Shown in pieces: positions 1 through 9,344 of a stretch of DNA of 14,853 nt. Positions within the stretch are counted from its first letter, which is position 1, and each line of letters begins with the position of its first letter. The stretch is from JANMZR01 sp031383555 (GTDB lineage Bacteria > Bacteroidota > Bacteroidia > Cytophagales > Spirosomataceae): the NCBI GenBank assembly GCA_031383555.1, contig JANMZR010000056.1, positions 1-14,853 of the forward strand. Direction: 5' to 3'. The position numbers were made by a program, and so were the translations under genes. The notes under the pieces were generated by a model that saw only the letters and a program-made list of their open reading frames with translations, searched no databases and was not told the DNA's origin.

Positions 1-26
1 AATTATAGTAGGTTAACTTAAAAGAA

Positions 27-61
27 CAGCTAATTTTTTGAAATTAGTTGCACTTTTTTTT
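27..61 (+). terminator. Probable intrinsic terminator of a gene upstream of the window
   Basis: Bases 27-36 and 41-50 form a 10-bp stem with one G-T wobble around the loop TTTG. Three bases later there is a run of eight T (54-61). This is the layout of a rho-independent terminator for plus-strand transcription entering from the left. The stem is mostly A-T, so termination may be weak, and no upstream gene is visible to confirm it. Confidence 0.45.
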
Positions 62-132
62 GAATTTTATTGAAATTGGATACTGAACTTGCAATTCATT
101 TCTCTCAAAAAAACACAACTTAACAAAAATAT

Positions 133-145
133 ATTACAATGTAAT
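133..145. promoter_or_regulatory. Short inverted repeat upstream of the SusC-like gene
   Basis: ATTAC-aat-GTAAT is a perfect 5-bp inverted repeat with a 3-base spacer, about 85 bases before the SusC-like start. It could be an operator, but in DNA this AT-rich such a short repeat can arise by chance. The rest of 62-228 contains no TAnnTTTG element or gene that I can recognise, so the promoter of the SusC-like gene is not identified. Confidence 0.15.
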
Positions 146-228
146 GAACATCTTTTAAGATTTTTTTTTAAATTAGTGGCTTAATTCAAACACACACTAT
201 TAATTTCAAATTAAAAATCCAAAATTTT

Positions 229-3200
229 ATGAAAAACAAATTTTACAAATTTGGGCTGGCTATTTTATTGGTGCTCGGCATCAATACAATAATGTTGGCA
301 CAGGAAAGAAAGGTTACTGGTAAGGTAGCTGGAAGTGACGGCACGGGCATTCCTGGCGCTACTGTTTTAGTTAAAGGAAGTCAAATTGGCACTTCATCAG
401 ATGCAAATGGGGCTTTTTCAGTTAATGTAAAAAGCAATTCTGATGTTTTAGTAATTTCATCAATCGGCTTTAGGACACAAGAAGTAGCAGTTGGCAACAA
501 ATCGGTTCTTACAATTAGCCTTGCTGAAGATGCCAGTCAATTAGGAGAGGTAATTGTAACAGGTTATGGTACACAATCCAAAAAAGATATAACCGGAGCT
601 GTTGCAACTGTAAACATGAAAGAAGTTTTAGCAGTACCCGCTACAAACCTTGCACAGGCTATTCAAGGTCGTGTTGCAGGTGTGAGCGTTGGTACCGACA
701 ACTCACCCGGTGGTGGAGTAATGGTACGTATAAGAGGTTTTGGAACAGTTAATGATAATTCTCCTCTATATATTATCGATGGCACTCCAACAAAAGGAAA
801 CCTTAACACACTGAACCTTAATGATATAGAAACCATGCAGGTATTGAAAGATGCTTCAGCAGCCTCTATTTATGGTTCACGTGCAGGAAACGGTGTGGTT
901 ATTATCACAACAAAGCAAGGTAAAGGCGGCAAGCCAAAGTTTACTTATGATGCCTATTATGGTATTCAAAAACCTCAGGATGGCTTTGCTTTAGCTAATT
1001 CTCAACAATATTTAGATTTGCTTTGGAAATCAAGAATAAATGCCGACAATACTTTAATTAATGGTGTTGCAACTCCTAATGCAGGCAAAACTTCACTTGT
1101 TTACCCATCATCTGTACATTTCGGAAAAGAAGCAACACCAGTTATGCCTGATTTGATTGTAAAATCTGGGGGCGTTAAATTTGGTGATCCATTGGCAGAT
1201 CCAAAATTATATGTTCGTGATTTGTTGAACCCAGCCACACGTTATTTGATTCAAGAAACTAACAAAGTAGGTACAGATTGGTATAAAGAGGCTTTCCATG
1301 AGGCGCCGATTCAGAACCATCAAATTGGAGTATCAGGTGCCACTGACGCAGCTCGCTATGCCATGTCTGTCAACTATTTCAACCAACCTGGTATTCTAAA
1401 ATATACTGGTTATAGCCGTTATTCTTTACGTGCAAACACGGAATTTACTCCAAACAAAAGAATTAGAGTGGGTGAAAACTTCTTAGTTTCTTATGATGAA
1501 ACAGTTGCCCAGCGGAATGGCAATCAAACAGAAAATAACCCAATTTCATTTGTAGTTCGCCAGCAACCGTTCATTCCTGTTCGTGATATTAATGGTAACT
1601 GGGGCGGCACTTATTCGGCTGGTTTGGACAACTCACGTAACCCAATTGCCGACTTGTACACTCAAAAAGACAATAAATTAAAAAACGTTCGTCTATTTGG
1701 TAATGCATTTTTAGAGGCTGATATATTGAAAAATTTAACAGCTCGTACTCAGTTTGGTATTGATTATAACAACTTCAATCTTCGTGCTTTCTTCCCAGTT
1801 GATATTCAAAACGCTGAAAATGCGGCCAATAACTCATTCAATCAAAACAATGCATTTGAATGGACGTGGACTTGGTACAATACTTTGAATTATAAAAAAT
1901 CATTATTCAATAATATTTTGAATTTGAATGTAATTGCAGGTGTTGAGTCAATCAAAAATTACGCAGAGTTTTTTGCCGCTAGTCGTCTAAGATTTGCAAG
2001 TGATGACCTCGAAAACAGATATTTAGATGCTGGAAATGCAGGTACTCAAACCAACTCTGGATCTGCTTCCAACTGGCGATTGGCTTCTGAATTTGCCAAA
2101 GTTAACTTCAATTTTTATGATAAATATTTATTGGATATGACAGTGCGTCGTGACCGTTCATCACGCTTCGCTGCCAATTATCGTTCAGCAGTTTTCCCAG
2201 CTGTATCTGTTGGTTGGAGATTATCTAATGAGCCTTTCATGAAAGATTTGAATTGGATTTCCGACTAAAAATTAAGAGCTGCTTATGGCCAAACTGGTAA
2301 CCAAGAAATTGGTAACTACAACTCCTTTGCACTATTTGGAACAAACGTAGTTCAAAACTTCTATGATATTGGTGGTACTCGTTCCTCATCAGTTCAAGGC
2401 TATGACCGAACCCAATTTAGCAATATAAATGCCCGTTGGGAAACAACAAAATCAACAGATATAGGTGTTGATGCTACGTTGTTCAATGGCAATTTAGGCT
2501 TAAGTTTTGACTGGTTCAATCGCACAACTTCCGACATGCTTTTCCCAGTTGAAGTGCAACGATCACAAGGATTTGCAGTAGCTCCATTCCAAAACATTGG
2601 TGAAATGAACAATAAAGGAATTGAAATTTCAGCGAATTACAATGGCAAAGCCGGCGATCTTACCTACACTTTAGGTGCCAACTATTCAACTTATAGAAAT
2701 AAAGTTATTAAAACTGATGGCAACGCTAGTACACAATACTTTGGTTTTACTACTCGCTTACCAGCCATGAGTGTAACACAAGCAGGCTTCCCAATTGCAT
2801 CATTCTTTGGCTATACACTTGATGGCTTTATTGAGTCGGATGCAGAAGGTCAAAACCTTCCAGTACAATTTGGTGGTGGTATTAATAACAAAGCAGGTAA
2901 CTTTAAGTTTAAAGATACAAATGGCGATGGCAAAATTACAGCAGCTGATAGAACTATTATCGGCAGTCCACATGCTGACTTCGCTTATGGAATCAACGCA
3001 TCTTTAGGATATAAAGCTTTCCGTTTAGATTTATTTGGTCAAGGTGTACAAGGCAATCAATTATTTAACTATATCCGTTATTGGACAGACTTCCCAACAT
3101 TTGCAGGAAACAGATCAATACGTATGGTGACCCAATCATGGGAGCCAGGCAAAAAAGATGCGATGTTGCCCATTGCTCGTTCAAACGATAATATTAGCTC

Positions 3201-3492
3201 ACAACCATCTACTTATTATTTGGAAGATGGATCATATTTCCGTTTGAAAAACGTTCAGTTGAACTATACAATTCCTTCTAAGATTATCAAAAAAGTGGGC
3301 TTAAATACTGCCACCGTGTATATTCAGGGACAAAACTTGATTACAGCTACTAAATATACTGGTATTGATCCAGAGATCAATTTACGAAATTCTGGAGCTG
3401 GCGTTTTAGGTCAAGACAGACATATTGGTGTTGATGAAGGTGCTTATCCAACTTATAAAGCAACTATTTTAGGTTTGAGTATTGGGTTTTAA
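229..3492 (+). pseudogene. SusC/RagA-family TonB-dependent outer-membrane receptor, interrupted by an in-frame stop
   Basis: This family forms the outer-membrane barrel that, with a SusD lipoprotein lid, imports glycans or other oligomers using TonB energy. Visible parts are a signal peptide (residues 1-24, ending LAQ), a carboxypeptidase-regulatory-like domain (about 28-100), a plug domain (about 115-231) with the family motifs YIIDG, VLKDASAASIYGSRAGNG and ITTK, and a beta-barrel ending in Phe. The frame spans 1087 codons, normal for the family, but codon 680 is TAA. The frame before the stop encodes 679 residues. The frame after it resumes with KLRAAYGQTGNQ, a segment expected in the middle of a SusC barrel, and runs uninterrupted to 3490-3492. 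No frame change is needed, so a single Leu codon TTA to TAA change explains the break. As written, the product would lack over a third of the barrel and should not function. A sequencing error or very recent mutation is likely, because the rest of the frame is intact. The substrate cannot be told. Confidence 0.93.
2266..2268 (+). other. In-frame TAA interrupting the SusC-like reading frame
   Basis: The codons around it read Trp-Ile-Ser-Asp-stop-Lys-Leu-Arg-Ala-Ala-Tyr-Gly. SusC-family proteins usually have a Leu before Lys-Leu-Arg here, and TTA to TAA is a one-base change. No stop-codon readthrough signal is evident. Translation restarting downstream (for example TTG at 2479) would yield only a C-terminal barrel fragment without a signal peptide. 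Confidence 0.9.
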
Positions 3493-3530
3493 AGCCCCGA
3501 AGCGTCGGTCGCCCTAACCCTAGGAGGGGG
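3493..3530. repeat. GC-rich spacer element between susC-like and susD-like genes
   Basis: Immediately after the SusC stop there are about 38 bases much richer in G and C than their surroundings. They contain CCCTAACCCTAGGAGGGGG, in which CCCT and AGGG can form a small hairpin. The look recalls short dispersed C-run/G-run intergenic elements seen in some Bacteroidota, but only one copy is in this window, so repeat status is unproven. It could instead act as an RNA hairpin in the susC-susD intercistronic region, affecting message stability. Confidence 0.3.
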
Positions 3531-3568
3531 AATTAGAAAATAATTAAAAACTTTTTAATACAAAAAAA

Positions 3569-5293
3569 ATGAAAAAAATATCAATTTTAACAATTACTCT
3601 TGTTTTGGGATTGGTTTTCTCGTGCAAGGATAAGTTTTTGGATGTTGCACCAAAAGGTGTACTTTCATTGGCTACATTATCAAATAAACCAGGTGTAAAC
3701 TATTTATTGATAGGTGCTTATGCCTTAATAGATGGTACTGGAACAAACAACGTTGCTGGTTATTCTAGCTGGCATGGTTCGGCTGATAACTGGATTTATG
3801 GTGAAGTATCAGCTGACAACGCTTATAAAGGAACAACTTCAGGAGATCAGCCTGAGATTTCTTTTATTGAGCAAAAGAATATACTTGCTGATAATACACA
3901 CTTTCGTGGAAAATGGTCGGCCTGTTATGATGGTATTGCTCGTACAAACGACGTGCTAATAGTAATGGCTAAAGCAACCGATATGACTGATGCTGAAAAG
4001 GCTGATGTAACAGCACAAGTACGTTTCTTAAGAGGTCATTACCATTTTGAGTTGAAAAAAATGTTCAATATGGTACCTTATATCGATGAGAAGACTTATA
4101 ATCCTGATGATTTCAGTAGCACTAAATTGCCAAACGATAAAAATATTTGGCCGAATATTGAAGCTGATTTAAAAGCAGCTTATGATGCCCTTCCAGTAAA
4201 TCAGGCACAACCTGGCCGCCCAACAAAATGGGCAGCTGGTGCTATGTTAGCTAAGGCTTATTTGTTTCAACAAAAATTTGCCGAAGCCAAGCCAATTTTG
4301 GAGGCAATAGTTGATAGTAAGAAATACAAATTAATGGACAAATACCATGATAATTTCCGTGCAGTTCAAAATAACAATGCTGAGTCGGTATTCTCAGTAC
4401 AGTTTTCTGTAAATGATGGAGCTGGTGGTAATGAAAATGGCAATACGGGTGCAACTTTAAATTACCCTAGCTTTGGTGGTGTTACAACTTGTTGTGGATT
4501 TTATCAGCCTTCTCAAAATTTAGTGAATGCCTTTAAAACTGATGCAAATGGCTTGCCTTTATTGGATACTTTCAATGATGTTGATGTAAAAAATGACCAA
4601 GGCTTAGCCACAACTGCAGCATTTACTCCTGATGCGGGTACTTTTGATCCTCGCTTGGACTGGACCGTTGGTCGCCGTGGCATTACATTTTTAGACTGGG
4701 GTGTTCATACTGGTGCTGGTTTTATTCGTGATCAAGCCTATGCAGGTCCCTATTCTCCAAAGAAACACTTACCTTACAAGTCTGATATTGGGGTAAATAC
4801 AGGTCCAAACCCTCGTTTGAATGCCAATAACTATCGTATGATTCGGTATTCACACATTTTATTAATGTTGGCTGAAACAGAAGTTGAAGTTGGTGATTTG
4901 GAAAAAGCCAGAGCTTTGGTAAATCAAGTTCGTAAAAGAGCTACCAATGTAGAAGGAAATGTAAAAACAGCCGCTGGAGCAGATGCCGCAAACTATTTAA
5001 TAAAAGAATATGCTGATGCATGGACAGATAAAACTGTAGCTCGAAAGGCCGTTCGTTTTGAGACTCGTATTGAACTGGCAATGGAAGGCCATCGCTATTT
5101 TGATTTGGTTCGTTGGGGTATTGCTGATGTTACATTGAATGCCTATTATGCCAAAGAAAAAGATAAAAGAGCCTACTTCAATGGCGTATCATTTACAAAA
5201 GGTAAGCATGAATACTATCCAATTCCATTACAAGAAATATTGAATAGCAAAAAAGCTGGTACGGAAACCTTGAAACAAAACCCTGGTTATTAA
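3569..5293 (+). CDS. SusD/RagB-family nutrient-binding outer-membrane lipoprotein
   Basis: SusD proteins sit on the cell surface over the SusC barrel and capture the substrate. The 574-residue length is typical. A lipoprotein signal ends in the lipobox VFSC, with Cys19 as the acylated residue. The N-terminal SusD-like region includes the alpha-helical motif VRFLRGHYHFELKKMFNMVP (about residues 151-170), a variant of the usual ARFLRA-Y family signature. The C-terminal SusD_RagB domain includes ARKAVRFETRIELAMEGHRY and FDLVRWG and ends with YPIPLQEI and a terminal NPGY, as expected. It starts 76 bases after the SusC-like gene and is closed by a strong terminator, so the two form a transcription unit. 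Unlike its partner it is fully intact, suggesting that the SusC stop is recent or artefactual. No catalytic function is expected, and the ligand is unknown. Confidence 0.95.
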   Translation: MKKISILTITLVLGLVFSCKDKFLDVAPKGVLSLATLSNKPGVNYLLIGAYALIDGTGTNNVAGYSSWHGSADNWIYGEVSADNAYKGTTSGDQPEISFIEQKNILADNTHFRGKWSACYDGIARTNDVLIVMAKATDMTDAEKADVTAQVRFLRGHYHFELKKMFNMVPYIDEKTYNPDDFSSTKLPNDKNIWPNIEADLKAAYDALPVNQAQPGRPTKWAAGAMLAKAYLFQQKFAEAKPILEAIVDSKKYKLMDKYHDNFRAVQNNNAESVFSVQFSVNDGAGGNENGNTGATLNYPSFGGVTTCCGFYQPSQNLVNAFKTDANGLPLLDTFNDVDVKNDQGLATTAAFTPDAGTFDPRLDWTVGRRGITFLDWGVHTGAGFIRDQAYAGPYSPKKHLPYKSDIGVNTGPNPRLNANNYRMIRYSHILLMLAETEVEVGDLEKARALVNQVRKRATNVEGNVKTAAGADAANYLIKEYADAWTDKTVARKAVRFETRIELAMEGHRYFDLVRWGIADVTLNAYYAKEKDKRAYFNGVSFTKGKHEYYPIPLQEILNSKKAGTETLKQNPGY

Positions 5294-5315
5294 TATTTAG
5301 ATAATTATTTTTAAT

Positions 5316-5345
5316 AAAAAATGCCTCCAATAGGGGGCATTTTTT
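5316..5345 (+). terminator. Rho-independent terminator after the susD-like gene
   Basis: ATGCCTCC and GGGGGCAT pair over 8 bp with one G-T wobble around the loop AATA, flanked by five A on the left and five T on the right. The hairpin is stable, has a U-tract, and lies 22 bases after the SusD stop. It separates the SusCD unit from the following genes. The A/T flanks would also allow function on the opposite strand, but no minus-strand gene approaches it. Confidence 0.88.
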
Positions 5346-5408
5346 ATTTCAACTCATTTGAATTCATAATTATGGATTTCCCCGTATAAGAAATCATATT
5401 ATTTTTGC

Positions 5409-5416
5409 TACTTTTG
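5409..5416 (+). promoter_or_regulatory. Candidate Bacteroidota -7 promoter element (TACTTTTG)
   Basis: TACTTTTG fits the TAnnTTTG -7 consensus of the Bacteroidota primary sigma factor. It lies just after the SusD terminator and 24 bases before the ATG at 5441. No TTG is seen at the usual -33 distance, so this is a partial promoter. Its place supports a new transcription unit here and argues against the earlier TTG start at 5405, which lies upstream of the element itself. Confidence 0.4.
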
Positions 5417-5440
5417 AATGTTAAAAATTATATACAATTC

Positions 5441-7264
5441 ATGAAAGTTAAAAACCTCTTATTTTTTCTAATTTTTGTAAAAATTGGAACAGTATATTCT
5501 CAAAAAACAGTAAACTTCAATAACTTAGACAATTTCAAAAATCCAGGAAAAAATTGGGAAATCGTGGGTGGTATCTCGGGAAAATATGATAGTCCAAAAC
5601 TGTTAACCTCTGCTGGACAAGGGATTTTGCATTGCAAAGCGCATATAGAAGGCATAAAATCAGAAAATCTTTTTTTTGATTTTGAGCATGGTGATATCAA
5701 TATTTCATTTGATTTTATGATGCCTAAAGGTTCCAATTCTGGCGTTTATTTGCAAGGTAAATACGAAATACAATTGTACGATAGTTGGAAGGTAAAAATA
5801 CCCAGAACATATGATTGCGGGAGTATATATGAGCGTTGGGATGAATCTCGTGGAAAAGGAAAAGAAGGTTTTGAAGGGCATCCTGCTCGTCAAAATGTAA
5901 GCTTTGCACCCGGCCTTTGGCAACATATGGAAATTAATTTTTTGGCACCAAAATTTGATGAGAATGGTAAAAAAACAGCCAATGCAAAATTTGTAAAAGT
6001 TGTTCAAAATGGATATTTAATTCACGAAAATGTAGAAGTTATGGGGCCAACTCGTGCCTCTTATATGCAAAATGAAGTACAAGAAGGCCCTTTATTCATT
6101 CAAGGCGATCATGGTGAAGTTGCCTTTAAAAACTTCAAATATGAAATGCTAAATAAACAGCAAGTTGAATTACAGGAAGTTACCTACAAATATTATGAAG
6201 TAAAGTTGGAGAAAATACCTGATGTGCTTCCTGCTAAAATTACAAGCCAAGGAAAACTAGAAAAAATAAATTTTCGAGTAGCCGAAAAAAATAGTGACTT
6301 TTTGCTTGATTTCAATGGAAAAATAATTGTTCCAGAAGCAGATAACTATACATTTTATTTGCCTACATCAGGCCATGCTCAATTAAAACTCGATGGAGAA
6401 TTATTAATAGACACCAAAGGGCATAAATGGAGAGGTGAAGAATCGAAAAAATCAATTCAGCTCGAAAAAGGGTCACATAATTTAGAAGTATTATATGCAA
6501 AAACCTTTTCATGGGGCAGCCGAGCTTTGGGTGTTTTTATAAAAAGAGAAGGTACTCCAAAGCAATCGTTTCACGATTATATCTCACTACCTGACCCTGA
6601 CCCAGTTGGTTTAATTGAAGTTAAAAAAGACAATGAAAAGCCAGTGCTTCAACGCTCATTTGTATATTTTGACGGCAAAAAAAGAACCCATGCTATTAAT
6701 ATTGGGGGTTTAAATGGTGTAAATTTTTCATATGATTTACAAAGAGCCTCAATATTACATGCTTGGCGTGGTAAGTTTTTGAATGCAACCGAAATGTGGT
6801 TTGAGCGAGGTGAGCCACAAATAACTGAACCTCTATCTTCGTCAATTCAATTGGATGGAAAAAATGCTGTGGTTGCAAAAACTATAGATGGAATTCCTGA
6901 TTCTTTATCCGTAGAAAAAGAATGGATTTATAAAGGTTATAGTTTCGATGTGAATTATAATCCGATTTTTAAATATAATTATCAAAACAAGACCGTTTTT
7001 GATAAAATTACGACTGCTTCTGATGGCGCTGGATTAGTTAGGGAAATCAACTTTTCTCAATATATGAATGCTGAGACTTATGTACGAGCAGGTGAAGCTC
7101 AAGAAATTATACTTTTGGAAAATGGAACCTATCTTGTTAATAATCATTATATAAGAATACCCTTAAATTTAGTTCCCATTATTACTGAAAGAAACAATAG
7201 GGGCGTAAAACAATTACTAATTCCTGTAATTTCACGAAATATATCTTACGCAATAATTTGGTAA
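5441..7264 (+). CDS. Secreted DUF1080 (3-keto-disaccharide hydrolase-like) and PA14 domain protein
   Basis: The chosen ATG gives 607 residues beginning with a signal peptide (MKVKNLLFFLIFV..., cleavage near YSQ, residues 19-21). An in-frame TTG at 5405 would put 12 unlikely residues ahead of it. Residues about 22-236 form a DUF1080 lectin-like beta-sandwich, with the family motif SNSGVYLQGKYEIQLYDSW at 99-117 and LFIQGDHGEVAFKNFKY near its end. Pfam calls this family 3-keto-disaccharide hydrolase; many members are uncharacterised. Residues about 262-380 resemble a PA14 domain, a probable carbohydrate-binding module (DNYTFYLPTSGHAQLKLDGE, LEKGSHNLEVLY). Residues about 395-607 form a third region I cannot name, with a W-x-G-x-F and EMWFERGEP pattern. 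The protein probably works in the periplasm or outside the cell. The next gene starts 32 bases later, so co-transcription with a sugar dehydrogenase-like protein is likely, which would suit handling of oxidised sugars. The catalytic residues were not identified. Confidence 0.85.
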   Translation: MKVKNLLFFLIFVKIGTVYSQKTVNFNNLDNFKNPGKNWEIVGGISGKYDSPKLLTSAGQGILHCKAHIEGIKSENLFFDFEHGDINISFDFMMPKGSNSGVYLQGKYEIQLYDSWKVKIPRTYDCGSIYERWDESRGKGKEGFEGHPARQNVSFAPGLWQHMEINFLAPKFDENGKKTANAKFVKVVQNGYLIHENVEVMGPTRASYMQNEVQEGPLFIQGDHGEVAFKNFKYEMLNKQQVELQEVTYKYYEVKLEKIPDVLPAKITSQGKLEKINFRVAEKNSDFLLDFNGKIIVPEADNYTFYLPTSGHAQLKLDGELLIDTKGHKWRGEESKKSIQLEKGSHNLEVLYAKTFSWGSRALGVFIKREGTPKQSFHDYISLPDPDPVGLIEVKKDNEKPVLQRSFVYFDGKKRTHAINIGGLNGVNFSYDLQRASILHAWRGKFLNATEMWFERGEPQITEPLSSSIQLDGKNAVVAKTIDGIPDSLSVEKEWIYKGYSFDVNYNPIFKYNYQNKTVFDKITTASDGAGLVREINFSQYMNAETYVRAGEAQEIILLENGTYLVNNHYIRIPLNLVPIITERNNRGVKQLLIPVISRNISYAIIW

Positions 7265-7296
7265 TTTTTATTTGAAATCTTTTTAGAAAAATTTAT

Positions 7297-9288
7297 ATGC
7301 AAAATTTATTGAAATTTATAAGCTTAATCATTCTAGTTTTCTTTTTGAAACTTGATTTACTTTCACAGAAAGCAAAACCAGCTTCTGAGGAAGATTTTTA
7401 CCAAATACGCACTATTCCAATTCAAGAAGGCATTGAGTTAGAAGTTGGTGGCCTCGCTCCTATGCCCGATGGGCGCATAGGTGTAAGTACACGAAGGGGT
7501 GAAATTTGGATTGTAGAAAACCCGTACATGAATGGTGGCACATCGCCGTCCTATAAAAAATTTGCTTCGGGCATGCATGAAGTTTTAGGACTCGCTTATA
7601 AAGATGGCTCATTTTATTGTACTCAACGTGGCGAACTCACCAAAATTACAGACACAAACGGCGATGGCGAGGCCGATGAATATGAGGCAATTGCAGTGTG
7701 GCCGCTTTCTGGCAACTACCATGAATACAGCTATGGCCCGCTATTTGATAAAAATGGAGATATGTATGTATCATTGAACCTAGCTTGGATAGGTTATGGC
7801 GAAGGTAATATGGCCAAATGGCGTGGCTGGATTTTGAAAATAAAACCAAATGGCGAAATTGAACCATTTGCAACAGGTTTGCGCTCTCCTGCTGGTATAC
7901 TTTTAAACGAAGCTGGTGATTTATTTTATGGTGAAAATCAAGGTGACTGGGTGGGCTCAGGCAGAATTACACATTTGGCAAAAGGTGATTTTGCAGGAAA
8001 TCCTGGGGGGCTTTTATGGACAAAAGAGCCTAATTCGCCTTTGAAATTGATGAAATCGGATATCCCTGACACTGGTGAACCCATGCACAAAGCCGCCGAA
8101 AAAGTAAAAGAATTGAAAGTGCCTGCCATGTGGCTACCCCATACTATTTTGGGTATTTCCACAGCTGATATCATTGAAAATAAAACAATGGGCAAATTTG
8201 GGCCTTTCGAAAATCAGTATTTTGTGGCCGATCAAGGGCATTCAAAAATAATGCGAATGACATTAGAAAAAGTAAATGGTGTCTACCAAGGAGCTATTTT
8301 CCCATTTGTTGACGGTTTTCAATCTGGAATATTGCGCCTTAGATGGGGCATCGATGGCTCTATTTTTGCTGGAATGACCAGCCGTGGTTGGAGCAGCACT
8401 GGTAAAGAAAAATTTGGTTTGCAGCGATTAGAATGGACAGGTAAAATACCTTTTGAAATGAAAGAAATCAAAGCGATGCCCGATGGCTTTGAAATAGAAT
8501 TCACAAGACCTGTTGATTTAAAAACCGTTCAAAACATGAAAAATTATGAGCTAAACAGCTTTAATTATAAGTTCCACCATAACTATGGCAGCCCAGTTAT
8601 TGACAATAAGTCCATAAAATTGAAAAATGTAATCGTTTCATCTGATAAAATGAAAGTTAGATTAGTGATGGATATTCGTCAATATTACATTCATGAAATA
8701 AAATTAAACAATGTTTTATCTGAATCTGGAGAAAGTTTACTGCATAATTTTGGTTTTTACACTTTAAACGAAATACCAGTTGGTGATAAAGTAAGTACAA
8801 ATGTGCCCAAGAATCATATGGGGCATGATATGAGTGCTATGTCAAATACAAAACCAATACTATTAGCTCCTTCAGCCAAACGTCAAAATGAAATGCCCGT
8901 CAGCTGGAATGGTGCTGAAGATCAGGTAGTTAGTATTGGCACAAAACCTGGTCTTCAGTTTGATATTAAAACGATTCAGGTAAAAGCTGGATCAAAAATT
9001 AAGTGGATATTTAATAATAATGATGACATGACGCATAATTTAGCTATAATAGCACCTGCCTCAGCAGATGCAGTTGCAACTTTAGCTATGAATTTAGGTT
9101 TGAAAGGTTCAGATTTGGGCTATATACCCAATACACCTAAAGTACTGTATCATACAGGATTATTACAGCCCGATGATGCCGAAACTATTTATTTTGTTGC
9201 ACCTCAAAAGCCTGGAAATTACACTTATATTTGTACGTATCCTGGCCATGGGCAGATTATGAGGGGGGTGTTGAAAGTTGTGAAATGA
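7297..9288 (+). CDS. PQQ sugar dehydrogenase-like beta-propeller with C-terminal azurin-type copper domain
   Basis: The 663-residue product starts with a signal peptide (to about residue 24, LLSQ). Residues about 40-390 resemble soluble glucose/sorbosone dehydrogenase propellers: a dehydrogenase-like LAPMPDGRIGVSTRRGEIW start, His142 in NYHEYSYGPLF-DKNGDMYVS, and Arg196 in TGLRSPAGI, which may match the catalytic His and PQQ-binding Arg of soluble glucose dehydrogenase (inference from motif order). DTNGDGEADE at 119-128 looks like a calcium loop. A Met/His-rich linker follows (His507, Met508, His510, Met512, Met515). Residues about 545-663 form a cupredoxin with His580, Cys646, His651 and Met655; the C-x4-H-x3-M spacing is that of azurin. 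The likely role is periplasmic or extracellular oxidation of a sugar or alcohol, with electrons passed to the fused type 1 copper. Some relatives are structural propellers with no proven activity, so oxidation is not certain. Gene spacing places it in one unit with the DUF1080 protein. Confidence 0.88.
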   Translation: MQNLLKFISLIILVFFLKLDLLSQKAKPASEEDFYQIRTIPIQEGIELEVGGLAPMPDGRIGVSTRRGEIWIVENPYMNGGTSPSYKKFASGMHEVLGLAYKDGSFYCTQRGELTKITDTNGDGEADEYEAIAVWPLSGNYHEYSYGPLFDKNGDMYVSLNLAWIGYGEGNMAKWRGWILKIKPNGEIEPFATGLRSPAGILLNEAGDLFYGENQGDWVGSGRITHLAKGDFAGNPGGLLWTKEPNSPLKLMKSDIPDTGEPMHKAAEKVKELKVPAMWLPHTILGISTADIIENKTMGKFGPFENQYFVADQGHSKIMRMTLEKVNGVYQGAIFPFVDGFQSGILRLRWGIDGSIFAGMTSRGWSSTGKEKFGLQRLEWTGKIPFEMKEIKAMPDGFEIEFTRPVDLKTVQNMKNYELNSFNYKFHHNYGSPVIDNKSIKLKNVIVSSDKMKVRLVMDIRQYYIHEIKLNNVLSESGESLLHNFGFYTLNEIPVGDKVSTNVPKNHMGHDMSAMSNTKPILLAPSAKRQNEMPVSWNGAEDQVVSIGTKPGLQFDIKTIQVKAGSKIKWIFNNNDDMTHNLAIIAPASADAVATLAMNLGLKGSDLGYIPNTPKVLYHTGLLQPDDAETIYFVAPQKPGNYTYICTYPGHGQIMRGVLKVVK

Positions 9289-9344
9289 TTTGAGAATTTT
9301 TATTGCGATAAGTCGATTATTTTCATTTTATTAAAATAATTAAT

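Noticed and set aside
150..169. ATCTT-TT-AAGAT followed by a T-run as a terminator before the SusC-like gene
   Set aside because: The spacer of two bases is too small for a loop, leaving only a four-pair A/T-rich stem.
2479..3492. Separate 337-codon gene starting at TTG
   Set aside because: It is in the same frame as the upstream SusC part and encodes only the C-terminal barrel, with no signal peptide. It is the remainder of the interrupted gene.
5405..5440. TTG start giving 12 extra residues to the DUF1080 protein
   Set aside because: The ATG at 5441 gives a clean signal peptide, and the candidate promoter element TACTTTTG lies inside the proposed extension.
9301..9330. Promoter for the CHRD gene (TTG plus TATTTTCA)
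   Set aside because: The -7 element has two mismatches to TAnnTTTG and the spacing from TTG is only 12 bases.
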